From Zanthoxylum bungeanum (Eukaryota > Streptophyta > Magnoliopsida > Sapindales > Rutaceae), in NCBI GenBank assembly GCA_019454045.1, contig SKCR01023746.1:1-64000 (forward strand): DNA of 64,000 nt. The letters are read 5' to 3'. A model generated the notes under the pieces. It ran no database searches. It was not told the origin of the DNA and saw only the letters and a list, made by a program, of their open reading frames with translations. The number at the start of each line of letters is the position of its first letter. Within the stretch, counting starts at the first letter, position 1. Position numbers and translations under genes: made by a program. Shown here piece by piece: positions 38,812-51,178 of this stretch.

Positions 38812-39640
38812 ATGGCGGCACCTCCAACCAATCCTTTTGCTCGTATGTTTGATACGAATAAGCTAAAAGGCGCTGAGAAATTTGCGGATTGAGATATGGA
38901 TTTGAGGATTGTCCTCAATTTCGAGAAGTTGGGATACATTTTGGAAGGTCCATTACCGCTTGGTATATCTCTAGATGCATCTCCTGAAGAACATGAGACT
39001 TTCCAGAGATGGAAATATGATGATTTAAGGGTTAAATCATTCATTCTGAGTTCTCTTTCTTCAGAGCGTAAGAAGACTTACTTTGAGATGCACAATGCGT
39101 ATAGCATGATGACATAACTTCGTGAATCTTTCATGAACAATGAACATGCCGTGGTTCATAGAGTTTCAATGGAATTGTTTCATTCTAAACTTGATGAGGG
39201 GTAGGTTGTGAGCCCGCATGTGCTTCACTTGATCAATTTGATTGAGCAGTTGAGGCACCAGGATTTCCCTCTCAATGAAACTCTGGGCGTAGTGTCATTC
39301 TCGGTTCACTCCCGATGTCGTATCGCCAGTTCATTATGTACTTCAACATGAATGAGATTCACTACTCTTACCGTGAGTTCCATAAGATGCTTCTCACAAC
39401 AAAGGAAGACTTGAGGAATGGAGTTCCTACTCGCCTTCCGAAACCCACTTCACTTTCCGCTTCTTCCCAATCCAAGTCGAAGGGGAAGAAGACAAAAGGA
39501 AAGAAGAAGAAGGGTTTCAATGTTCATCCGCAAGCTAAGGTAGCGAAGCCCAAGAGAGCTTCTGAAGACAAGTGCCACCACTGCCAGAAATTCGGCACTG
39601 GAAAAGAAACTACATGGACTATCTTGCATAGATAAGGAAG
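38812..39640 (+). pseudogene. gag of element C (broken)
   Basis: It starts with ATGGCGGCACCT, like D. It reads through NKLKGAEKFAD and then a TGA where D has Trp. Further stops are at about 39116 (TAA after SMMT) and 39203 (TAG). The remains of the zinc knuckle are near 39575-39610: KCHHCQKF, then frame loss before the last Cys. Gag would form the particle; here it cannot. The pattern of stops suggests C-to-T decay. Confidence 0.85.
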
Positions 39641-39689
39641 GAAAGGGCATCTACATCAGGTACTTTTATTTTTCCTATTATTGATATCT

Positions 39690-41034
39690 CATTGGCTTGT
39701 GAAGCTATGACATCTAATTGGATTTTAGATTCTGCTTGTCCTATTCACATTTGCAATACGTTGCAGGTGTTGACGGGAAGTAGACGACTGAAATTTGGGG
39801 AGATACAATTGCAATTCGAGAGTGGTGACTCTCTGGATGCAGTTGCAGTGGGCATATGCGAGATTCCTTTACCTAGTGGGAGACTTTTGTTAAATGACTG
39901 CTATTTTTTTGCCAGAGTGTGTGGCGAATATTATGTCTCTTTTTGTATTAGATACTGAAGGATATAATGTAAATATTAAGAATCGTTCTTTATATTTATA
40001 TGATAGTAATAATATTCAGATCCTTTGTTGTCCAAACGAGCATGGTCATTACATATTGCGTACCTCACTAGATATCTGTAATACTTGAATTAATAAACGT
40101 AAACAATCTGTTATAAATAATACTGAACTCTGGCATATGTGGTTAGGTCATATAGGCGTGAAATGCCTAACCCAATTTGTTAAGAATGGTTTGATACATG
40201 ATCTCACCATTGAATCTTATCCAACTTGCGAATCTTGTATTTGAGGTAAAATGCCCAAAGACAATTTTCGGGTGTTGGACACTGAGCCACTGACTTATTG
40301 GAACTTATACATTATGATGTATGTGGTCCAATGAGTCAAATTACTCACAATGGTTTTTCTTACTTAGTTACCTTTACTGACGATCTGTCATGGTACAGTT
40401 ATGTTTATTTGATAAAACATAAATAGGAAACCTTTGAAAAGTTCAAAGAATTCCGAAATGAAGTTGAAAAACAGACTGGACAATATTAAATGCCTTTGAT
40501 CTGATCGAGACGGTGAATATATGAGTGGAGAGTTCACTGATTATTTAAAAGAGAATGAGATTCTCGCTCAATATACTCCTCCAAGAACTCCGCAACATAA
40601 TGAAGTGTCAGAAATGAGAAATCGGACTTTATTGGATATGGTACGATCGATGTTGAGTTATACAAATTTACCATATTACTTATGAGATTATGCTCTTTTA
40701 ATTACAGCTCATCTCCTGAATACGATTTTTTCTAAAGTTGTTCCTATAACTCCGTATTAGATATAGACCGGTAGGAAATCAAATCTTAGTTAAATTAAGA
40801 TTTAAGGGTGTCCTGCATACGTCAAGATGGCTCATCAAAATAAGCTTTTGCCTTGAGAGCATAAGTTTAGGTTTATTGGATATCCTTCAAATACGAAATG
40901 ATATTTGTTTTATGATACCGAGCATCGAAATATGTTCGTAGCTCGCTTCGTAAAATTTCTAGAAATAGAATTTTTGTCTGAAGGTGGTGATCATAGACAA
41001 GTTGAAATTGATGAAGTAAAACCTGGTACCAAAG
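39690..41034 (+). pseudogene. pol of element C, first part: protease and integrase (broken)
   Basis: The protease active site is WILDSACPIHIC near 39718-39755 (Ala in the third place, as in D). The integrase zinc part and core can be followed by comparison with D from about 40130 to 40900, but with stops at 40086, 40243, 40425, 40683, 40757, 40855 and 40897. The piece 40905-41034 (DTEHRNMFVARFVKFLEIEF) runs straight into the D LTR and continues in frame at 49447 beyond D. Confidence 0.88.
41030..41034 (+). repeat. Target duplication of element D (left)
   Basis: CAAAG, identical to 49447-49451 on the other side of D. Confidence 0.9.
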
Positions 41035-43433
41035 TGTTGGGGTTGGTGCTCAGAGCGCCAATTCCCGGTTGTATTTCTTTTGAATACTTCTATAAAACAT
41101 TATTATTATGAATAATATATGCAGTTTCTATAATATAATCTATCTTATTAATGGTAAAGACGTAATGACCTTAGAATGATTAGTCATGGTACTGTTGCAA
41201 AAGCGTCGCAACTGACATTGAGTAGTATCATGACGTTGTCATTCTCAGATTGTTCCTGGTCAAGGTTTACACTACTTGGTCAGTATAGTAAACCCGTTGA
41301 GACCAGTACATGTCGTATACTGGAATATATGATTCCAATGGTTTCTCAATGAACCATTAGTCTTGGAGACTAGTATAGACGTGTAGGTGTTTATAGCGGA
41401 TAAACATTGAACGACTCACCGAAGATTCTTAATGGATGGTACACCAGCGTCAATAAGAATCTTCTCGGGTTGAGTAGCACTTGTGATTCTTAGACTTGAG
41501 ATGCCATTGTGGGCACATGAGACATCTTCTACACTTAGATGGCAGTCACGTCACCGATCTATTTAGATCAGACCTCCGCCTGTTCGTTGGGTGTAGACAG
41601 ATCCTCAGGGTGTCCTATGTGTATCAAGATAGGATCCGTCAGTTCTGTGTATCAGAGCATAGGTAGTCCATATGATTAGCAATCAGATAAAACCATGGGC
41701 CCGTGGTAAAGTTTAGAAGCTAGTTCTAAACATTCTTTTAGAGATTGCTAACGGAATAGTCGACTGGATAATCCCCGTAGAGATTTGACGTTTACATCTA
41801 TATCTCTGGGATTTATCCGGATACCTGTGACGGAGGAATTATACATTTGCCATGACCTCGACCTGTATGGTTCAGCGAGATTATCCGTGATCGTCATAAT
41901 CTACGGGTGGATAGATTATGGACACGAAATTAGATTTCGTGACGGATATACCTGAATCTAGAGAGTCTCAATAATGAAACATACTCGTAGAGCACTAGAG
42001 CAACATTAATAATAATATTGATTATTTATAAAGTCGTTTAAAGGTTAAACGCAAGATACGTGCCAAAGGGACCCGATAGTCATTTGATTAATTATTGTGT
42101 ATTTACATTTAATACTTGATTAATTTAAATACACATTAATTAATTGTCAAATTGAGATATTTGACTATATCCTAAATGAATATATGTATTTGATATTTAA
42201 TGTAAATATAATACATATATTTAATATATTTGTATTTAATTAATTAATTAATTATTTAATTATTAAATGATTAAATTAATTAAAATATAAATATCTTAAC
42301 ATTTGGATATTTGGTTTAAATGATTAAGTTGCCTTTGTTGACTTAATATAAATATCTTTAAAGTGTTATTTAGATATTTTATCAAGTTGATAAGATTTAA
42401 ATCAAATGAAATTGAAATTACAACTCTTGTATTTGCTTGTTGAAATTCGGCCAAGGCCATTTGGTCAACAAGTATATATTGTTTTCATTTCATTTGTTTT
42501 CTAACCTAATACACTTTAACCTAAACTCCATTAAAAGAAAACCAAGAAGCTTGTGAAGAAGAAAGGATAAAATCAAAGAAAGGCTTGGATTTAGTAAGTT
42601 TTCTCAACTTACTATTAGATAGGAAAATGTTCCTTATGATCTAGGCTACATCTTATGATGTTCTCAAGTTATTATTTTCTTTATTCTTGTGTTTTTTGTT
42701 GGATGGAAGTTTGTTGAAAGTGTTGAGCATGTATGATGAAGGAAGTTTGTGACTATTGTAGTTGTAAGCATTCTTTAGGTTTTGAAAACTTTGTTGCTAA
42801 TCTAGAGTTATTGACCCACTCTTAAATGACCTAGATTTGATCTTGAGTTGTTTCATTGTGTTGAGACTTTGTTTGGATGGAAGAATGATGATTAAGTAAT
42901 TGATTTAAAATATTTGGTCTAATTTGTCCAATTTGAAGAAATTGAAAAATTAGGGTTCATGACTAATTCCAAATTTGGGGATTTTCATTTATGTTGTGTA
43001 TTTGGATGTGTATATGATGCATATAAAGTTTCATGTTGATTGGATTACATCTTGATGTGTTTTAAGACATGAAATGAAAAAAATGCACAAGTTGCCCACC
43101 TAATGGAGCTCTCGGCCAAGTGAGGGAAAATTGGGGATTTTGTTGCCTTGGTGTTTTGATGTTTTGAACATGCTAAGTTCATCTTAGAAATGATTTAGAA
43201 TCATTCAAAATTGATTTGATCAATTTCGACTAAAATGGACAAAAATACCAAGTAAGGGTAATTTGGTAAATTCACTTAAATATGATTTATTGAATTTTCT
43301 TTCATAATTTGATTATTGGAATATTAAATAAATATGTTTATTTAATTAATCCGAGAAAAAGTTTTGAAATCGAAAATACGATTTTCCACCGCTTCCGCTG
43401 CGTTACCGGATTTAGCCCCTAAAAACCCTACAA
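41035..43433 (+). repeat. 5' LTR of element D
   Basis: 2399 bp, TGTTGGGG...CCCTACA. The first kilobase has hairpins: 41358-41372 (TAGTCT/AGACTA), 41895-41920 (CATAATCTA/TAGATTATG) and 41923-41941 (CACGAAAT/ATTTCGTG). TATATATTG at about 42470 is a candidate TATA box, and the purine-rich stretch 42540-42590 could be transcribed leader. Confidence 0.92.
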
Positions 43434-43436
43434 AAT

Positions 43437-43448
43437 GGTATCAGAGCG
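43437..43448 (+). other. Primer-binding site of element D
   Basis: TGGTATCAGAGC, the initiator tRNA-Met complement. Confidence 0.9.
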
Positions 43449-44193
43449 AGTCTGATTCTAGGCCCCCTAAAATGATTAGCTTTAATTAAATCAATGTTTA
43501 ATCATGTTTTCTTGACTTTATACATGCTTATTATAATCTAATTTGGTTAGATTTAGGGTGTATGACACTTAGCGGAAAATCCATAATAATAAGGTTTTAA
43601 TGTAATTATGTATTTGATGCATGTTATGTGGTCCGTCTTGTCAATACGGTTTATGAATACTTCTCTGTGACTACATCCGAGACCGTGCCTCTGCTGTGAG
43701 GGTGTAGCCGATAGAGATTTATTTATACCGGATGTATATCAGATACTAGGTAAATTCAAGTAAAAGCGGAATTCTGAACGTGCCCTAGCTGTCAGGATTA
43801 CGTAAGTAACTTGAGTTTATCATTGACGAGTTTAACCTTGGTACGTCTCCTTGTGGGCCTGCCTTCGCAGCGACAACGAGAAACGACCAGGACGGAAACC
43901 CAGGAGTCATTAGAGAATGATTGACAAATGAGTTGTCTACCTGATGAATATACGTAGGCGAGACCGTGCCTCTGCTGTGAGCCGAAATATATTCACGGGA
44001 TCCACCTTTCACTATTAGTATTTAATTTAATTATTAAATCTTTGTATTCTGTTTGGGGATTACAGTATTGCATGATTTAGTGGGAGGGGCATTTTTAGAT
44101 TAAAAATCCATGATCTAGTTTATGCTTTTGATATTATATGAAACTGCTTAATTTCTGCTAACCGTTTTTCGTGATCTATATGATAGATTGGCG
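43449..44193 (+). other. Leader of element D with structured repeats
   Basis: Inverted repeats at about 43661-43715 (TCTCTGT/ATAGAGA and CTACATC/GGTGTAG), 43751-43820 (TAAATTCAAG/CTTGAGTTTA) and 43946-43993 (GAATATA/TATATTC). The tips read GTGCCTCTGCTGT, GTGCCCTAGCTGT and GTGCCTCTGCTGT. A fourth candidate is near 43846-43880. These sit exactly where C has its GTGCCAAAGCTGT loops, so loop sequence and arms have changed while the layout stayed. Confidence 0.75.
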
Positions 44194-45060
44194 ATGGCGG
44201 CACAATCCACAAATCAGTTTGCGCGTATGCTTGATGCGAACAAACTGAAAGGCGCTGAGAACTTCGCTGACTGGGAATTGGATTTGAGGATTGTCCTCGA
44301 TTCCGAAAAGCTGGGATATGTTCTTGAGGGTCCGTTGCCCCTTGCTGTGGGTACGGATGCTTCGGAGGAGGAACGCCAAGTTTTTGAAACTTGGAAGGAT
44401 GATGATTTAAGGGTTAAATCATACATCCTTAGTTCACTGTCTCCGAAACTCAAGCAACAGTACTATGGTATGCTAGATTCTATAGTATGATGACGTGATT
44501 GAGACAATCGTTTGAGAACCAAGAACAAGTGATTGTTCACAAAGTCGCCATGGAACTGTTCCATGTGCGTCTGGATGAGGGGCAAAATGTTAGCCCACAT
44601 GTTCTTCAGATGATCGATTTGATCGATCAATTGAGGCAACATAATCTCATTTTGAATGACGCTCTCGGTATGAGTGTCATTCTTGGTTCACTTCCAGCTT
44701 CATTTCTCCAGTTCGTGATGTACTTCAACATGAACGGGACTTTCTGTACCTACCAGGAGCTACATAGGATGTTGCTCACGGCAGAAGAGGATCTTAAGAA
44801 GGGAGTACCGACTCGCCCACCTAGATCTACTTCTCTCTCTGCTTCTTCCCAAGGATGGTCTAAGGGAAAGAAGAAGAAAGGGAAGAAGAAGAAGGCTTTC
44901 GGTCCTCAACAGCAGGCAAAGATTGCTAAGCCCAAGAGGGTTTCTGAAGACAAATGCCACCACTGCGGCAAAGTCGGGCATTGGAAAAGGAACTGTCCTG
45001 ATTACATCGCCCAGCTGAGGAGAGAGAGAGCATCTACATCAGATACTTTTATTTTTCCAG
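44194..45060 (+). pseudogene. gag of element D (nearly intact, one break)
   Basis: The ATG at 44194 follows the leader. The first part reads ANKLKGAENFADWELDLRIV to about 44475, then a frame change near 44470-44485 and a TGA at 44496-44498. From 44499 the frame is open: Gag helices, a Lys-rich linker (GKKKKGKKKK) and the zinc knuckle CHHCGKVGHWKRNC at about 44957-44998. Gag forms the cytoplasmic particle. The break lies at the same place as a stop in C. Confidence 0.88.
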
Positions 45061-46611
45061 TTATTGATTTATCTTGGCTTGTGAAGCCGTTACATCCAAC
45101 TGAATTTTAGATTCTGCTTGTCCCATTCACATTTGCAATTCGTTGCAGGTGCTGAAGGAAAGTAGGAGGCTGAAGCCCGGGGAGATGCAGTTGCGGTTCG
45201 GGAGTGGAGACTCTTTGGATGCAGTTGCAGTGAGAGTATGCGAGATCTCATTGCCGAATGAGACACTTTTGTTAAATGAATGTCATTTTGTACCTGGATG
45301 TGTAGCTAATATTATATCACTTTTTGTATTGGATACAGAAGGCTTTTGTATTAATATTAAGAACAGTTCTTTATATTTAAATGATAGTAATAATATTCAG
45401 ATCCTTTGTTGTCCAAACCAGCATGGTCATTATACATTGCAACTTCAAAAGATATATTAAATACTGGAGTTAATAAACGTAGTTTACCTGTAATTAATAA
45501 TACTGAACTTTGGCATATGAGACTTGGTCACATTGGCGTTAAACGCCTTACCCAATTGGTTAGGAATGGTTTGATACCAGATCTTACCATTGAATCCTAT
45601 CCAACTTGTGAATCCTGTATTCAGGGTAAAATGACCAAAGCCCAATTTTCTGGTGTTGGACACCGTGCCATTAACTTACTGGAACTCGTACATTCTGATG
45701 TATATGGTCCACTAAGTCAAACTGCTCACAGTGGTTATTCGTACTTCGTTACCTTTACCGATGATCTGTCACGGTACGGTTATGTCTATTTGATGAGACA
45801 TAAATCGGAAACCTTTGAAAAGTTCAAAGAGTTCCGAAATGAAGTAGAAAAACAAACTGGTAAATATATTAAATGCCTTCGATCAGATCGAGGCGGCGAA
45901 TATATGAGTGGTGAGTTCATGGATTATATGAAGGAGAATGGGATTCTCGCTCAATATACTCCTCCAGGTACTCCACAGCACAATGGAGTGTCTGAGAGGA
46001 GAAATCAGACTTTATTGGATATGGTCCGATCAATGTTGAGTTTCACAGATTTGCCCTATTACTTATGGGGCTACTCTCTCTTGACAGCCGCACATCTTTT
46101 GAACAAGATTCCTTCAAAAGTTGTTCCTACGACTCCGTATCAGATATGGTTCGGTAGGAGACCAAATCTTAATTATATTAAGGTTTGGGGTTGTCCTGCC
46201 TATGTCAGGGTGACTCAGCAAGATAAGCTTTCGCCTCGAGGGCAAAAGTTTAGGTTTGTCGGATATCCTTCGAATACGAGGGGATATCTGTTCTATGATA
46301 CCGAGCATCGAAATGTGTTCGTAGCTCGCTTTACAAAATTTCTAGAAGTAGAATTTTTGTCAGAAGGTGGTAATCATAGACATGTTGAGCTTGATGAAGT
46401 CCAACCTGAAAACAACGAACCAACGGAGGAACCTGAAGTTCAAGTAGATGAAGGACCTTCAACACACACACTCCGTAGGTCGGAAAGGGTATCTAGACCT
46501 CCTGAACGCTTGTATTTGATACAAGAAAAGAGTCTGGATGTTCTCTTAGTTGAAGAGACAGATCCTTTCACCTATAGAGAATCGATATTGGACATCGACT
46601 CCGTGAAATAG
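45061..46611 (+). pseudogene. Protease and integrase of element D
   Basis: The protease site (ILDSACPIHICNSLQ) follows a frame change and a TGA at 45098-45100 where C has Trp. After another shift near 45440-45480 the integrase is open from about 45487: ELWHMRLGHIGVKRL and CESCIQGK (zinc part), HSDVYGPLSQ, RSDRGGEYMSG and GVSERRNQTL (D,D,E), then the C-terminal NVFVARFTKFLEVEF and the RRSERVSRPPERL linker. A TAG at 46609-46611 replaces the Trp codon before RT. Integrase residues are all present. Confidence 0.9.
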
Positions 46612-47229
46612 CAAAGTGCCATGAAATCCGAGATAGATTCAATGCATGAAAATCAAGTTTGGGACTTGATTCCGCTTCCCGAAGGAATTGTTCCTATCGG
46701 TTGTAAATGGGTTTACAAGAGGATGCGCGGGCCTGACGGTAAGGTTGAAACTTACAAGGCCCGACTGGTAGCAAAAGGTTACACGCAGCGACCTGGCGTC
46801 GACTACGATGAAACTTTTTCGCCGGTGGCAATGCTTAAGTCTATCCGGATTTTGCTTTCTATAGCTGCGTATCATGACTACGAGATTTGGAAAATAGATG
46901 TCAAAACGGCTTTTCTAAATGGATTTCTTGATGAAGAAATCTATATGGAACAGCCTGAAGGTTTCGCGTCCAGCGAAACCTCGGGTATGGTATGTAAGCT
47001 TAAGAAGTCCATTTATGGACTTAAACAAGCTTCACGAAGTTGGAATCTTCGATTCGACGAGATTATTAGATCGTCTGGTTTTCTCAAGAATTCGGAAGAA
47101 TCCTGTGTGTATCAGAAGGCCAGTGGGAGCATGGTCGTATTTTTAGTCCTATATGTTGATGACATCCTAATCATTGGGAATGATTTAGGTATGTTACAAA
47201 GCGTCAAAGCGTACCTCTGTAAGAAGTAG
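46612..47229 (+). pseudogene. Reverse transcriptase of element D (C-terminally deleted)
   Basis: Conserved blocks are intact: GCKWVYKRMRGPDGK, YKARLVAKGYTQ, DETFSPVA, IDVKTAFLNGFLDEEIYMEQ, SIYGLKQASRSWN and the active site LYVDDILIIGND. After AYLCKK the sequence jumps into the 3' LTR, so the thumb, connection and RNase H are absent. Element C keeps the next residues (NFSMKDLGETSY) at 50248, which shows where the deletion starts. Confidence 0.9.
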
Positions 47230-49446
47230 TATCATGACGTTGTCATTCTCAGATTGTTCCTGGTCAAGGTTTACACTACTTGGTCAGTATAGTAAACCCG
47301 TTGAGACCAGTACATGTCGTATACTGGAATATATGATTCCAATGGTTTCTCAATGAACCATTAGTCTTGGAGACTAGTATAGACGTATAGGTGTTTATAG
47401 CGGATAAACATTGAACGACTCACCGAAGATTCTTAATGGATGGTACACCAGCGTCAATAAGAATCTTCTCGGGTTGAGTAGCACTTGTGATTCTTAGACT
47501 TGAGATGCCATTGTGGGCACATGAGACATCTTCTACACTTAGATGGCAGTCACGTCACCGATCTATTTAGATCAGACCTCCGCCTGTTCGTTGGGTGTAG
47601 ACAGATCCTCAGGGTGTCCTATGTGTATCAAGATAGGATCCGTCAGTTCTGTGTATCAGAGCATAGGTAGTCCATATGATTAGCAATCAGATAAAACCAT
47701 GGGCCCGTGGTAAAGTTTAGAAGCTAGTTCTAAACATTCTTTTAGAGATTGCTAACGGAATAGTCGACTGGATAATCCCCGTAGAGATTTGACGTTTACA
47801 TCTATATCTCTGGGATTTATCCGGATACCTGTGACGGAGGAATTATACATTTTCCATGACCTCGACCTGTATGGTTCAGCGAGATTATCCGTGATCGTCA
47901 TAATCTACGGGTGGATAGATTATGGACACGAAATTAGATTTCGTGACGGATATACCTGAATCTAGAGAGTCTCAATAATGAAACATACTCGTAGAGCACT
48001 AGAGCAACATTAATAAATAATATTGATTATTTATAAAGTCGTTTAAAGGTTAAACGCAAGATACGTGCCAAAGGGACCCGATAGTCATTTGATTAATTAT
48101 TGTGTATTTACATTTAATACTTGATTAATTTAAATACACATTAATTAATTGTCAAATTGAGATATTTGACTAATATCCTAAATGAATATATGTATTTGAT
48201 ATTTAATGTAAATATAATACATATATTTAATATATTTGTATTTAATTAATTAATTAATTATTTAATTGTTAAATGATTAAATTAATTAAAATATAAATAT
48301 CTTAACATTTGGATATTTGGTTTAAATGATTAAGTTGCCTTTGTTGACATAATATAAATATCTTTCAAGTGTTATTTAGATATTTTATCAAGTTGATAAG
48401 ATTTAAATCAAATGAAATTGAAATTACAACTCTTGTATTTGCTTGTTGAAATTCGGCCAAGGCCATTTGGTCAACAAGTATATATTGTTTTTCATTTCAT
48501 TTGTTTTCTAACCTAATACACTTTAACCTAAACTCCATTAAAAGAAAACCAAAGAAGCTTGTGAAGAAGAAAGGATAAAATCAAAGAAAGGCTTGGATTT
48601 AGTTAGTTTTCTCAACTTACTATTAGATAGGAAAATGTTCCTTATGATCTAGGCTACATCTTATGATGTTCTCAAGTTATTATTTTCTTTATTCGTTGTG
48701 TTTTTTTGGATGGAAGTTTTGTTGAAAGTGTTGAGCATGTATGATGAAGGAAGTTTGTGACTATTGTAGTTGTAAGCATTCTTTTAAGGTTTTGAAAACC
48801 TTTGTTGCTAATCTAGAGTTATTGAACCACTCTTAAATGACCTAGATTTGATCTTGAGTTGTTTCATTGTGTTGAGACTTTGTTTGGATGGAAGAATGAT
48901 GATTAAAGTAATTGATTTAAAATATTTGGTCTAATTTGTCCAATTTGAAGAAATTGAAAAATTAGGGTTCATGACTAATTCCAAATTTGGGGCTTTTCAT
49001 TTATGTTGTGTATTTGGATGTGTATATGATGCATATAAAGTTTCATGTTGATTGGATTACATCTTGATGTGTTTTAAGACATGAAATGACAAAATGCACA
49101 AGTTGCCCACCTAATGGAGCTCTCGGCCAAGTGAGGGAAAATTGGGGATTTTGGTTGCCTTGGTGTTTTGATGTTTTGAACATACTAAGTTCATCTTAGA
49201 AATGATTTAGAATCATTCAAAATTGATTTGATCAATTTCAGACTAAAATGGACAAAAATACCAAGTAAGGGTAATTTGGTAAATTCACTTAAATATGATT
49301 TATTGAATTTTCTTTCATAATTTGATTATTGGAATATTAAATAAATATGTTTATTTAATTAATCCGAGAAAAATTTTTGAAATCGAAAATACGATTTTCC
49401 ACCGCTTCCGCTGCGTTACTGGATTTAGCCCCTAAAAACCCCTACA
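47227..49446 (+). repeat. 3' LTR of element D (5'-truncated)
   Basis: Starts at GTAGTATCATGACG, corresponding to about 41222 in the 5' LTR, and ends CCTACA at 49446. It agrees with the 5' LTR apart from scattered single-base changes. Confidence 0.92.
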
Positions 49447-51165
49447 CAAAGAACTAATGAAGGAACCTGTAGCTCAAGAGGATGAAGAACATTCAACACA
49501 CACACTCCGTAGGTCACAAAGGGTATCTAAACCTCCCGAACGCTTGTATTTGATACAAGAAAAGAGTCTTCATGCTCTCTTAGTTGAAGATACTGACCAT
49601 TTTACCTATAGCGAATCGATGTTGGACATCGACTCCATAAAGTGGAAAGACACCTCCGAGATGGACCCAATGCATGAGAATCAAGTTTGGAATTTGGTTC
49701 CGCTTCCCGAAGGAATTATTCCTATCAGTTGTAAATGGATTTACAAGAGGAAGCGAGGGCCCGATGGAAAGGTTGAAATCTTTAAGGCCAGACTGGTAGC
49801 TAAATGTTACTCGGAGCGACCTGGTGTCGACTACGGTGAAACTTTTTCGCCAGTTGCAATGCTAAAGTCCATTAGGATTTTGTTGTCAATTGCCACTTAT
49901 CATGATTACGAGATTTGACAAATGGATGTCACAACAGCTTTTCTAAATGGATTTCTTGATGAAGAAATCTATATGGAACAACCAGAGGGTTTTGCATCCA
50001 ATGAAAACTCGGGCATGGTATGCAAGCTGAAGAAGTCCATTTATGGACTTAAACAGGCTTCACGAAGTTGGAATCTTCGATTCGACGAGATAATAAAATT
50101 GTCTGGTTTTCTAATTTAGAAGAATCATGTGTGTATAAGAAGGCCAATGAGAGTATGATGGTATTTTTAATTCTCTATGTTGAAGACATCCTTATCATTG
50201 GGAATGATATCGGGATGATGCAAGGTATCAAATCTTACCTCTGTAAGAATTTCTCCATGAAGGACCTAGGTGAAACTTCTTATGTCTTATGCATAAAACT
50301 CTATAGAGATAGTGAAATGAAGCTTATTGGGTTATCCCAATCAACGTACGTAGATAAGATCTTATAACAATATAAATTTGGTAACTGTAAGATAGCAAAT
50401 ATACCATTCAGACATGGCTTACTTCTTTCGAAGAAGATGTGTCCGCAAACAGAAGATGAGAAGATTAGAATGTCTAATCAACCTTATGTTTCGTGTTTGG
50501 GCAGCATCATGTATGCCATGTTATGTACTAGGCCTGATATCAGCTTCGCAGTTAGTGTGACCAACAGATATCAGTCCAATCCAGGAAATGACCATTGGAT
50601 GACCATTAAACATATCCTCAAGTATCTTAAAGGTACTAAGGATAAGTTTATTATTTATGGAGGAATAGAATTGCAAGTTAATGGGTATACGGATTCTGAT
50701 TTCCAATCGGATCCTGATGATAGAAAGTCTACATCAGGATTCGTGTTTACCCTTAATGGTGGTGCAGTTTGTTGGAAGTGTTCCAAACAGGGGTTGACAG
50801 CTGATTCCACCACAGAGGCGGAATATATTGCAGCTTCTGAAGCTACAAAGGAAGCTGTTTGGGTTAGGAACTTAATCACAGAATTGGGAGTAGTCCCAAG
50901 TATCGAGAATCTGATTTCGTTATACTGTGATAATACTGTAGCCACTACGCAAGCAAAAGAATCAAGGGCGCATCAGTAGTCGAAGCATGTGGAACGAAAG
51001 TACCACATCATTCGAGAGATTGTGTTCCGATGGGACATTGTCGTGTGCAAGGTACCGAGTGAAGATAATGTAGCGGACCCGCTTACAAAGGTCATACCTC
51101 TGAAGTTATTTGATAAACATAATGAGTCGATGAGTATTAGATACAATCGATATTGACACTAGAGC
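49447..51165 (+). pseudogene. pol of element C, second part: RT and RNase H (broken)
   Basis: Begins with the D target duplication CAAAG and continues the C reading frame (ELMKEPVAQEDEE). RT blocks: SCKWIYKRKRGPDGK, YGETFSPVA, MDVTTAFLNGFLDEEIYME and SIYGLKQASRSWN. The active site reads YVED instead of YVDD. Breaks include TGA at 49917-49919 and TAG at 50116-50118. RNase H 50437-50979 is open (DSTTEAEYIAASEATKEAVW) but has a TAG in its tail. C could not make its own enzyme. Confidence 0.9.
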
Positions 51166-51178
51166 AAGTGGGAGATTT
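51166..51178 (+). other. Polypurine tract of element C
   Basis: CAAGTGGGAGATT, directly before the 3' LTR. Confidence 0.8.

Larger units (their letters stand above)
41035..49446 (+). mobile_element. Ty1/copia element D, inserted in pol of C
   Basis: 5' LTR 41035-43433, PBS 43437, leader, gag at 44194, pol to 47226, then a truncated 3' LTR to 49446, flanked by CAAAG. One deletion removed the RT C-terminus, RNase H, the polypurine tract and the first 190 or so bases of the 3' LTR. The LTRs differ little, so D is fairly young. It is the best-preserved coding member of the B/C/D family here. Confidence 0.93.
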
